DNA of 22,108 bases from Candidatus Dadabacteria bacterium (GTDB lineage Bacteria > Desulfobacterota_D > UBA1144 > Nemesobacterales > UBA2774). Positions 1-6,817 of this stretch are shown here, piece by piece. Numbering within the stretch: position 1 is the first letter of the stretch; the number at the start of each line of letters is the position of its first letter. The notes beneath the pieces are model-generated. The model saw only the letters and a program-made list of their open reading frames with translations. It made no database searches and had not been told where the DNA came from. Location of the stretch: positions 1 through 22,108 of the forward strand of contig JAHKKQ010000012.1 in NCBI GenBank assembly GCA_020027805.1, read 5' to 3'. Made by a program: the position numbers and the translations under genes.

Positions 1-423
1 GTCACGGCAGTCGGTCTTGGCGCAAACCTGCCTCAAGATGCCGTTTATCCCAAAGCTCAACTGGACGGCGACGGCAATAAACTCAATGGGGCAAATAATT
101 ATGTTCTCACTTTTCCGAAAGGGCAGACCCCGCCCGTAAAGGGCTTCTGGTCTCTGACTATGTACGACGCCCAGTATTTTTTCGTGGATAATCCGCTCAA
201 TCGTTACACTCTCAGTCCCAGGAACGATCTCAAATACAACGCTGACGGCTCGCTCGATCTCTATATACAGAACACATCCCCCGGCGCGGACAAGCAATCC
301 AACTGGCTTCCCGCGCCGAAAGACGATTTCATACTCATGCTGAGGCTCTACTGGCCGAACGAGACGCCTCCTTCGATCCTGGACGGGACCTGGGAACCGC
401 CGGCAGTGACCAAGGCAGAATAG
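1..423 (+). CDS. DUF1254/DUF1214 domain protein, C-terminal fragment
   Basis: The reading frame is open from base 1 to the TAG at 421-423, so this is the last 140 residues of a gene starting before the window. The fragment matches the DUF1214 half of DUF1254/DUF1214 proteins: an aromatic run around FWSLTMYDAQYFF, then a region with NRYTLSPRNDL, a SLDLYIQ strand and a C-terminal block with FILMLRLYWPNE. Full-length members are usually 400-500 residues and are exported or periplasmic; their biochemical role is not settled, so no reaction is assigned. No membrane segment is visible in this part. The gene ends 44 bases before the left copy of the tRNA-derived repeat, so it lies just outside the putative integrated unit and is not disrupted by it. 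Confidence 0.85.
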   Translation, partial: VTAVGLGANLPQDAVYPKAQLDGDGNKLNGANNYVLTFPKGQTPPVKGFWSLTMYDAQYFFVDNPLNRYTLSPRNDLKYNADGSLDLYIQNTSPGADKQSNWLPAPKDDFILMLRLYWPNETPPSILDGTWEPPAVTKAE

Positions 424-467
424 CTCTCTTTTATTGACTGGTTGACGACTCCAGTTATGGGGGGATG

Positions 468-511
468 GAGCGGGCGACGGGATTCGAACCCGCGACCCTA
501 AGCTTGGGAAG
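468..511 (-). repeat. Left direct repeat: partial tRNA-Gly copy (att-like)
   Basis: These 44 bases are identical to 1027-1070, which in the intact tRNA-Gly gene runs from position 31, at the edge of the anticodon loop, to the discriminator base at position 73. This copy has no 5' half and cannot fold as a tRNA. A duplicated tRNA 3' portion starting at the anticodon loop is the classic footprint of tyrosine-recombinase integration into a tRNA gene. The repeat-to-repeat distance is 559 bp. The mobile-element reading is inference; the identity is read directly. Confidence 0.85.
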
Positions 512-520
512 GGGTTTATG

Positions 521-550
521 CGGATTAAGACGAATTAAGACGAATTAAGA
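521..550 (+). repeat. Three tandem 10-bp iterons
   Basis: Three head-to-tail copies of a 10-bp unit: CGGATTAAGA at 521-530, then CGAATTAAGA at 531-540 and 541-550. They begin 9 bases after the left tRNA repeat. Short tandem direct repeats next to an attachment core are typical of integrase arm-type or directionality-factor sites; that role is inferred from position only. There are too few, too short copies and no spacers, so this is not a CRISPR array. Confidence 0.7.
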
Positions 551-626
551 CCTACTGTAATGTCTTGTCTGGCTTAGCATATAAGCTCAATGCGTATTAG
601 GGTTATATTATGCCAATAGTGCTTAA

Positions 627-648
627 ATGGACACCTATATGGACACCT
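627..648 (+). repeat. Direct repeat pair ATGGACACCT
   Basis: ATGGACACCT occurs at 627-636 and again at 639-648, a 12-bp period. Repeats spaced about one helical turn apart inside a tRNA-flanked unit are consistent with paired protein-binding (arm-type) sites. The rest of 551-739 is AT-rich and holds no convincing reading frame. Confidence 0.5.
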
Positions 649-739
649 CTTTATTTAGATATCATATCCCGCACACAGGAAAAAATAGGGGTCTATGATT
701 TATTGCTTCTAGAAATCCCTAAGAGCGACGATTTACTAT

Positions 740-768
740 TTACAAGTTGCCTATATTTATAGTATAAT
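740..768 (+). promoter_or_regulatory. Putative promoter for the IPTL-CTERM microprotein
   Basis: A perfect TATAAT -10 lies at 763-768, with a weak TTACAA -35 at 740-745 and a 17-bp spacer. It sits 57 bases upstream of the small gene at 825, inside the AT-rich unit. Confidence 0.4.
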
Positions 769-824
769 GGTTTCTATAGGTATAGACAGAATTCGTTCAA
801 TTAATCTTAACAGGAGGAAGTTAG

Positions 825-1010
825 ATGAGAGTAATCATAGCGTCAATAACAGCTATACTTGTGTCCTCGGTAAGTGCTTTTGCTGGCATGAAACCCATTA
901 TAACCAATATCCCCACCCTATCTGAATGGGGTATGATTGCAATGGTAGGTGCAATTGGGGTTATCGGAGCAATTGCGCTCAGAAAACGCTTAGCCACTAA
1001 GGTAAGATAA
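825..1010 (+). CDS. IPTL-CTERM microprotein (signal peptide plus sorting tail)
   Basis: The ATG at 825 follows a near-perfect Shine-Dalgarno, AGGAGGAAG at 812-820, so expression is likely. The 61-residue product has three parts. Residues 1 to about 20 form a signal peptide with a basic start, a hydrophobic core and an AFA-type cleavage site before Gly21. A linker of about 8 residues follows. From residue about 29 comes an IPTL-CTERM tail: IPTLSEWGMIAM, a hydrophobic stretch, and a basic end (RKRLATKVR). In known proteins this tail directs exosortase-type processing and surface anchoring, and sits at the end of a large secreted domain; here nearly no mature domain remains. It is the only gene in the tRNA-bounded unit. 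It may be a true microprotein, a decoy substrate, or an in-frame deletion product of a bigger surface protein. Confidence 0.75.
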   Translation: MRVIIASITAILVSSVSAFAGMKPIITNIPTLSEWGMIAMVGAIGVIGAIALRKRLATKVR

Positions 1011-1027
1011 GGTTAACCTCACAACTG

Positions 1028-1100
1028 AGCGGGCGACGGGATTCGAACCCGCGACCCTAAGCTTGGGAAGCTTATGCTCTACCAGCTGAGCTACACCCGC
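1028..1100 (-). tRNA. tRNA-Gly (anticodon CCC)
   Basis: The reverse complement folds as a complete 73-nt tRNA: 7-bp acceptor stem GCGGGTG/CGCCCGC with one U-G pair, D arm with AGCTGGTA loop, anticodon stem TAAGC/GCTTA around loop TTCCCAA (anticodon CCC, glycine), T arm with TTCGAAT loop, and U73 as discriminator, as usual for bacterial glycine tRNA. The 3' CCA is not encoded. Its part from position 31 to 73 is duplicated at 468-511. Confidence 0.95.
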
Positions 1101-1159
1101 TTTTAACTGAAAATCTATTATATGAGCGGGGGATTGTCAATAAGTATATCCCCCCGGTG

Positions 1160-1188
1160 TTAATAATCTGCCCTCTTCGGGATATAAT
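1160..1188 (+). promoter_or_regulatory. Putative murQ promoter with very short or no leader
   Basis: TATAAT at 1183-1188 is preceded, with a 17-bp spacer, by TTAATA at 1160-1165 (4 of 6 matches to the -35 consensus). Transcription would start about at the GTG codon at 1196, so a leaderless message is possible. No Shine-Dalgarno is visible before that GTG. Confidence 0.35.
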
Positions 1189-1195
1189 TATCCCC

Positions 1196-2092
1196 GTGAC
1201 GAAAAGCCGAAGTACCGGACACCTCCTTACCGAAAAAATAAACCCCCGTACCGCGCGCCTCGACGAATGTTCCGCCGGCGAGATAGTCGGGCTCATCCTC
1301 GCGGAAGACAGCTCGATCGCTGGGGCGGTAAAAAAAGAAAAGGCCCGTATCGCGGCGGCCGTGGAATTGATAGTCGAGAGGATGAGCCGCGGCGGCCGCC
1401 TCATATTCATCGGCGCAGGGACGAGCGGGCGGCTGGGCGTGATGGAAGCGGCCGAATGCCCCCCGACTTTCGGAACGGACCCGTCACTCATAAGGGCGAT
1501 AATAGCGGGGGGCAGAAAGGCGGTGTGGAAATCTGTCGAAGGGGCCGAAGACTCCGCCCGGGAACCCAGAGCGGAGCTTAAAAAAATAGGTCTCGACGAA
1601 AATGACGTCCTCGTCGGTATAGCCGCGAGCGCGACTACCCCTTATGTCGAGAGCGCCCTCTCTTATGCACAAAAGAAGGGGAGCGGAAGGATTCTCGTCA
1701 CGTGTAACACGGCCGATACCCCTGTCCCCGATATCATCATCTCTCTCCTTGTAGGGCCCGAAGCCATTGTGGGCTCGACGCGTATGAAGGCGGGCACAGC
1801 GACTAAAATGGTTTTAAACATGCTCACGACGGGGGCCATGGTTAAGCTCGGAAAGACCTACGGGAATCTGATGGTCGACGTGCTGCCGAGGTCCTCAAAG
1901 CTGAGGGACAGGGCGAAGAGGATAGTAATGGAGATCGCGGGCGTGGACGAGCTTGAGGCGGGGAGGCTGCTCAAGAGGTCCGGCTGGGACGTTAAGACGT
2001 CAGTCGTGATGGCGAAAAAGGGTCTCAGCTATAAAAAAGCGAAGGATCTGCTGCTGAAAAATAACGGTTTTTTACGAAGGGCGCTTGGTTAA
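1196..2092 (+). CDS. murQ: N-acetylmuramic acid 6-phosphate etherase MurQ
   Basis: MurQ cleaves the D-lactyl ether of MurNAc 6-phosphate to give GlcNAc 6-phosphate and lactate in cytoplasmic peptidoglycan recycling. From GTG 1196 the protein is 298 residues, the same as E. coli MurQ, and starts just before the conserved HLLTEKINPRT segment; an upstream GTG at 1157 would add 13 unlikely residues. The SIS domain shows GAGTSGRLGVMEAAECPPTF at about 73-92, with Glu87 and Glu115 (in VEGAEDS) at the positions of the E. coli catalytic glutamates. The GCKR-type signature GPEAIVGSTRMKAGTATK follows, then a helical UBA-like C-terminus. The usual SGRTPYV loop reads SATTPYV here. It is first in a same-strand cluster with anmK, nagZ and a symporter. 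Confidence 0.96.
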   Translation: MTKSRSTGHLLTEKINPRTARLDECSAGEIVGLILAEDSSIAGAVKKEKARIAAAVELIVERMSRGGRLIFIGAGTSGRLGVMEAAECPPTFGTDPSLIRAIIAGGRKAVWKSVEGAEDSAREPRAELKKIGLDENDVLVGIAASATTPYVESALSYAQKKGSGRILVTCNTADTPVPDIIISLLVGPEAIVGSTRMKAGTATKMVLNMLTTGAMVKLGKTYGNLMVDVLPRSSKLRDRAKRIVMEIAGVDELEAGRLLKRSGWDVKTSVVMAKKGLSYKKAKDLLLKNNGFLRRALG

Positions 2093-2153
2093 TTCTCACT
2101 CTGAATAATTGTTCTGAAAATAGTCTCGGGAAGAAACCGGAGCGCCGCTCTAT

Positions 2154-3335
2154 ATGCCGGACAAACTGAAATCACTCTTCGATAAAAAGGAAAAGCTCGT
2201 AGTCGGTCTCATGTCCGGCACGTCGAGGGACGGCATAGACGCGGCCCTCGTTAAAATCCTGGGGAGCGGCGGAGACACGCGGATCGAGCTGATTAAATTC
2301 ATCTGCGTCCCCTACGAAGATGCTATAAGAGAAGGACTCGAAGCTTTGACGCCCCTATGCTCCGTGGCTGAAATTTCGAGGCTCAATTTTCTCATAGGCG
2401 GCGCGTTCGCGAACGCGGCCCTGAGCGTGATCGATGAGTCCGGGACAGATAGGAAGCTGATCGATTTGATAGGCTCCCACGGGCAGACCGTCTATCACAA
2501 CCCCCCGTCCCGGGATGACGGGATTCCCTCTACGCTCCAGCTGGGGGAGCTCGACGTAATCGCCGAGGCGACAGGCGTAACAACCGTCGGGGATTTCAGG
2601 ACGCGCGATATAGCCGCCGGGGGCGAGGGGGCCCCGCTCGTGCCCTATGCTGATTACATACTGTTCATGAAGCCCGGCGAGGTGCGCATAGCCCAGAATA
2701 TAGGCGGGATAGCGAACGCGACAGTAATTACGGAGAGCCTTGAAGACGTTACCGCGTTCGATACGGGTCCCGGAAATATGCTCATGGACAGGGTCATGAG
2801 CATCTCTACAAGTGGACGGAAGCAATTCGATAAAGACGGCGAATACGCATCGCGGGGCAAAGCGGATGAAAAACTCCTTAACGAGCTCCTGGCCGACCCT
2901 TATTTCATGAAGCCTCCCCCCAAATCGACCGGAGAGGAGTTATTCGGTGTGGAGCGTGCGGAGGCGCTCGTTTCCCGTGTAAGATCGGGAGAGATTTCGC
3001 TCGATGACCTGATCGCGACACTCCTCGAACTTACTGTAAAGTCGATCTCGCTTTCTTACGAGAGGTTTATTTTCCCCCGCTTCCGGGCAAGCGAGATAAT
3101 ATTCAGCGGCGGCGGGTGCAGGAACCCCGTCCTGATGGAGAGGCTCAGGACTGAATTTAATGAGATAAAATGCTCGGCGACCGACGATTACGGGATCCCC
3201 GCCGACGCTAAAGAGTCCGTGGCTTTCGCTATACTGGCTAACGAGCTAGTTTCCGGGAACCCGGGGAACCTCACACGAGTCACAGGGGCTTCGCACAGGG
3301 TCCCGATGGGAAAGATAGTTTTGGCGAGATTATAA
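2154..3335 (+). CDS. anmK: Anhydro-N-acetylmuramic acid kinase AnmK
   Basis: AnmK phosphorylates 1,6-anhydro-MurNAc with ATP while opening the anhydro ring, giving MurNAc 6-phosphate, the MurQ substrate. The 393-residue product has the sugar-kinase (ASKHA) layout: phosphate-1 motif GLMSGTSRDGIDAAL at 18-32, GSHGQTVYH at 107-115, GDFRTRDIAAGGEGAPLVP at 146-164, QNIGGIAN at 181-188, and AFDTGPGNMLMD with Asp203 as the expected catalytic base. The phosphate-1 motif has Arg where Leu is usual (SGTSRDG). It is slightly longer than E. coli AnmK (369). It starts 61 bases after murQ stops, so the two are probably co-transcribed. The Shine-Dalgarno at ATG 2154 is weak, but no better in-frame start exists before the conserved N-terminus. 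Confidence 0.96.
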   Translation: MPDKLKSLFDKKEKLVVGLMSGTSRDGIDAALVKILGSGGDTRIELIKFICVPYEDAIREGLEALTPLCSVAEISRLNFLIGGAFANAALSVIDESGTDRKLIDLIGSHGQTVYHNPPSRDDGIPSTLQLGELDVIAEATGVTTVGDFRTRDIAAGGEGAPLVPYADYILFMKPGEVRIAQNIGGIANATVITESLEDVTAFDTGPGNMLMDRVMSISTSGRKQFDKDGEYASRGKADEKLLNELLADPYFMKPPPKSTGEELFGVERAEALVSRVRSGEISLDDLIATLLELTVKSISLSYERFIFPRFRASEIIFSGGGCRNPVLMERLRTEFNEIKCSATDDYGIPADAKESVAFAILANELVSGNPGNLTRVTGASHRVPMGKIVLARL

Positions 3336-3375
3336 TTACCGGGCTTTATGTGATAAAGACCGGTTTCCGAATCGT

Positions 3376-4917
3376 ATGAATAACAAACACGTAAAAATAT
3401 CTGATCTTGGCACGACCGAAAAAGCGGGTCAGGTCGTAATGCCCAGGCTCGACTTCAGGGAGTCCGACCCGGTTCGGCTCGCGAAGATGCTCGTGAGTGA
3501 ATACGGAGCGGGCGGCTTCATCATTTTCGGAGGGGACAAGCGGTCCGTATCCGATGCGACGGAAGAACTCAATTCGATTTCCTCTATTCCATTGCTTTTC
3601 GGTATCGACGCCGAGCGCGGGGTAGGGCAGATATTGTCTGATGCCGTGCGCTTTCCATTCGCTATGTCGCTCGGGGCCGCAGGGGATGAACCTCTCGTAT
3701 ATGAGGAAGCGCGGTTCATAGCCGATGAAATGAAAGAGTGTGGATTGAACCTGATATTCGCTCCGGTGCTCGACATGAACACAAACCCTCAAAACCCTAT
3801 AATCAACATCCGCGCGTACGGGGACGATCCCGGACTTGTATCCCGCCTGGGAGCGGCTTTTATCAGGGGCGCCCAGGATGCGGGCGTTCTCGCCTGTGGG
3901 AAGCACTTTCCCGGGCACGGCGGCACGGGCGTGGATTCCCATGAGGATATGCCGGTCGTTGGTACGACCCCTGAACAGCTGAATTCCTGTAACCTCGTTC
4001 CGTTTAAATATGCGGTGGAATCGGATGTCGCCGCGTTCATGACCGCCCACGTAGCCTTCCCCGGAATCGGAAACGGGCATATTCCCGCGACTATCTCCGG
4101 AAATATCATAGACGGGATTCTGAGAAGAGATTTGGGGTACACGGGCCTTGTCATAACCGATTCCTTCCATATGTCCGGAATAAACAGGATCGGGGACGAA
4201 TGGGATAACGCCCACCTCGCTCTCGATGCGGGCTGCGACATTATACTCGACCCCAGGGACCCGATAAAGCTCTTGAGCAGGCTCGTCGATATGGCAGCCA
4301 CGGGAGAGCTGAACCTCAATACCCTCGGGAGGTCGGCGGGCCGTATAATTACCGCTAAAAACAACCGGCTGACTACACCGGCCGCGCACGCTTCCGCATC
4401 GCCGCCCGACGGCCCCGGGATTACACGCCGCATTGCGGAAGGCTCGATATGCAGGCTCAAGGGCGGGAGCCTCCGCTCCCGGAAGGCCATTGTCTTCGTA
4501 TTCGACGTAACCCGGTCGGACGTGGACATAGCGGCGGGTTTCACGGCACAGCTCGCCAGAGCCGGGGCGGAATTCAAATCGGTCCCCGTTACCATACCCA
4601 CGGATCTAGTTAAATTAACGGCTCAATCGGGAGATTACGGCGCCGTCATATGTCTGATCTATACGACTGTCGGGGCCTGGAAAAAGCAGTCCTCGCTGCC
4701 CGAGTTCTTCAGTGGGATATTGAACGAAATAGCCGCGCTTCCCGCGGAGAAGGTTCTCGTATCCTTCGGCTCTCCATACGTGGTCAGGGGATTCGATAAA
4801 TTCGATACCGTCGTATGCGCCTTCGATTCCATGGACGTATGCCAGTCCTCTGCCGCCCGCGTGCTCCTAGGTGACATGGAAGCGAGAGGGAGAATGCCCG
4901 TCGATTTAGGATTGTAG
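3376..4917 (+). CDS. nagZ: GH3 beta-N-acetylhexosaminidase, NagZ-like with C-terminal extension
   Basis: NagZ removes GlcNAc from GlcNAc-anhMurNAc(-peptide) during recycling. The barrel domain (about 1-330) shows FGIDAERGVGQ at 75-85, RAYGDDP at 146-152, GKHFPGHGGTGVDSHEDMPV at 175-194 with the NagZ-type Asp187/His189 acid-base pair, and VITDSFHMSGI with Asp262 as expected nucleophile. There is no signal peptide, so the enzyme should be cytoplasmic. At 513 residues it is much longer than single-domain NagZ (about 340); the extra part, from about 340, contains alternating hydrophobic strands and resembles the second domain of two-domain Gram-positive-type GH3 NagZ. ATG 3376 is 40 bases after anmK; its Shine-Dalgarno is weak. 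The neighbours murQ and anmK make the recycling role firm. Confidence 0.92.
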   Translation: MNNKHVKISDLGTTEKAGQVVMPRLDFRESDPVRLAKMLVSEYGAGGFIIFGGDKRSVSDATEELNSISSIPLLFGIDAERGVGQILSDAVRFPFAMSLGAAGDEPLVYEEARFIADEMKECGLNLIFAPVLDMNTNPQNPIINIRAYGDDPGLVSRLGAAFIRGAQDAGVLACGKHFPGHGGTGVDSHEDMPVVGTTPEQLNSCNLVPFKYAVESDVAAFMTAHVAFPGIGNGHIPATISGNIIDGILRRDLGYTGLVITDSFHMSGINRIGDEWDNAHLALDAGCDIILDPRDPIKLLSRLVDMAATGELNLNTLGRSAGRIITAKNNRLTTPAAHASASPPDGPGITRRIAEGSICRLKGGSLRSRKAIVFVFDVTRSDVDIAAGFTAQLARAGAEFKSVPVTIPTDLVKLTAQSGDYGAVICLIYTTVGAWKKQSSLPEFFSGILNEIAALPAEKVLVSFGSPYVVRGFDKFDTVVCAFDSMDVCQSSAARVLLGDMEARGRMPVDLGL

Positions 4918-4960
4918 TTTTACTATCACCTTAATTCCGTATCAGGTAGATTACCCCGCA

Positions 4961-6736
4961 ATGGGATCGGCCTTGACCTCAGCGTTATCCACCTTGAGCC
5001 CGCTCGATTGGGCTATTGTCGCGGCATACATGATTGCGTCCCTCGTGCTCGGCGTTTATTTCACGAAGCGGGCCAGCGGCAGCATGTCCTCCTACTTCGT
5101 ATCCGACAGGAACATGTCCTGGTGGCTTCTCGGCACGTCGATGGTGGCGACAACTTTTGCCGCGGATACCCCGCTCGCCGTAACCGGCTGGATCAGGACC
5201 GAGGGAATATGGAAGAACTGGTTCTGGTGGAATTACGTATTCAGCCACGTCTTCATAGTCCTCGTCTTCGCGAGGCTCTGGAGAAGGGCGGAAGTGATCA
5301 CGGACAACGAGTTGAACGAGATCCGCTACAGCGGAAAGCCCGCCGCTTTTTTGAGGGGGTTTAAAGCTTTTTATTATTCCACGCTTTTCAATTTCATTGT
5401 GATGGGCTGGGTTATTAGCGCGATGGCTAAGGTGCTGAAAATATTTTTCGGCGTCGATACTACAGTAGCGATCGTGATATGCATATCCATAGCATTTTTC
5501 TACACGATGATGTCCGGGCTCTGGGGGGTTGCGCTGACGGACTTCCTGCAATATTTCATGGCGCTTACGGGCACGATCATTCTCGCCTACGTGGTTATAA
5601 ATTCGCCCGAAATCGGAGGGTTCTCAGGGTTCCTCGATAAGCTGAATACCATAGACGCTAGGCATTTAGCGTTCATTATGACCCCATCGGGAGGCAGCCC
5701 GGTAAGCGACGGGTTCTTGTCATCCAGCTTTTTTACCTTTCTCGTTTATGTCACCGTCATCTGGTGGTCTTCTCACAATACGGACGGCGGCGGGTATTTC
5801 ATTCAGAGGATGTGCTCGGCTAAGAACGAGCGCCATTCGGTTGCCGGAACGGCTTGGTTCGCGGTCAACCATTATATCATCCGCTTGTGGCCATGGGTTC
5901 TCGTCGCTTTGGCATCACTGATAATTTATCCGAGTGCCGATGCCGCGAGGGGCGATGACGAGGCGATGTACGTCGTGGTTATAAAGAATTTTTTAGGACC
6001 CGGGCTCAAGGGACTTTTATTCGTAACATTTCTGGCGGCTTTTATGTCTACGCTTTCGACCCATCTCAATTGGGGGGCTTCATATGTAATGAACGATATT
6101 TACAGGCGCTTCATCTATAAAGATGCGAGCGAGCGGCACTATATACGGGTTTCAAGGATTTGCACCCTCGTACTGACAGTGCTTGCCGGTTATTTTGCAT
6201 ACCATATTGATAATATAGGGAAGGCGTGGATTTTCCTCTGGGCAATGAGCGCGGGCATAGGCTTGGTGATATTATTGAGGTGGTTCTGGTGGAGGATAAA
6301 CGCATGGTCCGAGATCTCGGCGCTCACCTCATCTCTTTTGGCTATCCTGGCCCTGGTCATATATACCAGGTCCAAGGGCATACCTCTTGAGCTCAAGCAC
6401 CAGATATTGGTGATCCCCGTGTCTTTGATCATCTGGATAGCCGTGACTTTCATTACACGCCCGGAGCCGCTCGAAACCCTCTCGGACTTCTACAAAAGGG
6501 TGCGTCCTTGGGGGTGGTGGAAGCCCGTAAGCGATCTGAACCCCGAGATAGAAAGACCCCGGTTCACTCCCGTCGTAATAAATTGGGTATTCGGGGTCTG
6601 TTGTATACTCTTCGGGATGACCGGGGTCGGAAAGGTTCTTTTAGGTTCATTTTTCTTGGGGGCCGCCATGATCGCCGTCTCGCTCGTATCCGGGTTGATC
6701 GTATACTCAAGGCTGAGGAGAGAGCTCGCCGACTGA
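4961..6736 (+). CDS. Sodium/solute symporter (SSS family), candidate muropeptide-sugar importer
   Basis: The 591-residue protein is an inner-membrane SSS-family transporter with about 13-14 hydrophobic segments. Seen features are an N-terminal helix after SPLDWAIVAAYM, the YFVSDRNMSWW stretch that follows TM1 in this family, and MSTLSTHLNWGASYVMNDIY at about 363-382, the conserved segment that provides the second sodium site. Sodium-coupled uptake is established for the family. The substrate is inferred from location: it follows murQ-anmK-nagZ by 43 bases and no AmpG-like MFS permease is present, so it may import anhMurNAc, MurNAc or GlcNAc-anhMurNAc. A different sugar or amino-acid substrate cannot be excluded. 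The long C-terminal tail, with several tryptophans, ends in another hydrophobic pair. Confidence 0.88.
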   Translation: MGSALTSALSTLSPLDWAIVAAYMIASLVLGVYFTKRASGSMSSYFVSDRNMSWWLLGTSMVATTFAADTPLAVTGWIRTEGIWKNWFWWNYVFSHVFIVLVFARLWRRAEVITDNELNEIRYSGKPAAFLRGFKAFYYSTLFNFIVMGWVISAMAKVLKIFFGVDTTVAIVICISIAFFYTMMSGLWGVALTDFLQYFMALTGTIILAYVVINSPEIGGFSGFLDKLNTIDARHLAFIMTPSGGSPVSDGFLSSSFFTFLVYVTVIWWSSHNTDGGGYFIQRMCSAKNERHSVAGTAWFAVNHYIIRLWPWVLVALASLIIYPSADAARGDDEAMYVVVIKNFLGPGLKGLLFVTFLAAFMSTLSTHLNWGASYVMNDIYRRFIYKDASERHYIRVSRICTLVLTVLAGYFAYHIDNIGKAWIFLWAMSAGIGLVILLRWFWWRINAWSEISALTSSLLAILALVIYTRSKGIPLELKHQILVIPVSLIIWIAVTFITRPEPLETLSDFYKRVRPWGWWKPVSDLNPEIERPRFTPVVINWVFGVCCILFGMTGVGKVLLGSFFLGAAMIAVSLVSGLIVYSRLRRELAD

Positions 6737-6817
6737 AAGCGCGCATAAATACCCGCGGCTTTAAAAACCGCCGATTTATGTTATAAATTATATGTCGTTA
6801 CAAGCAGGGAACATTAT

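Larger units (their letters stand above)
468..1070. mobile_element. Putative minimal tRNA-Gly-integrated element, no integrase
   Basis: The unit is bounded by the 44-bp direct repeats 468-511 and 1027-1070 and is inserted at the 3' end of tRNA-Gly(CCC), which stays intact. Inside are three tandem 10-bp iterons (521-550), a 10-bp repeat pair (627-636 and 639-648) resembling integrase arm sites, and one small gene at 825-1010. The interior is clearly more AT-rich than the flanking genes, which suggests foreign origin. No integrase, excisionase or replication gene fits in the 515 bp between repeats, so it is either a deletion remnant or a non-autonomous element mobilised in trans. A simple tRNA duplication is the alternative, but it would not explain the iterons. 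Confidence 0.6.

Noticed and set aside
521..550. Possible CRISPR array
   Set aside because: Three contiguous 10-bp units without spacers; no cas gene in the window.
747..768. TTGCCT as -35 for the microprotein promoter
   Set aside because: The spacer to TATAAT would be only 10 bp; the weaker TTACAA at 740 has correct spacing.
1072..1491. Minus-strand 139-codon open frame
   Set aside because: It overlaps the tRNA-Gly gene and the start of murQ on the opposite strand, and its translation shows no recognisable family.
3346..4389. Minus-strand 347-codon open frame opposite nagZ
   Set aside because: Antisense to a clear GH3 gene; composition follows from the codon usage of nagZ.
6745..6779. Possible terminator between the symporter gene and nuoI
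   Set aside because: GCGG/CCGC with an outer ATAAAT/ATTTAT is an imperfect, weak hairpin and no U-tract follows.
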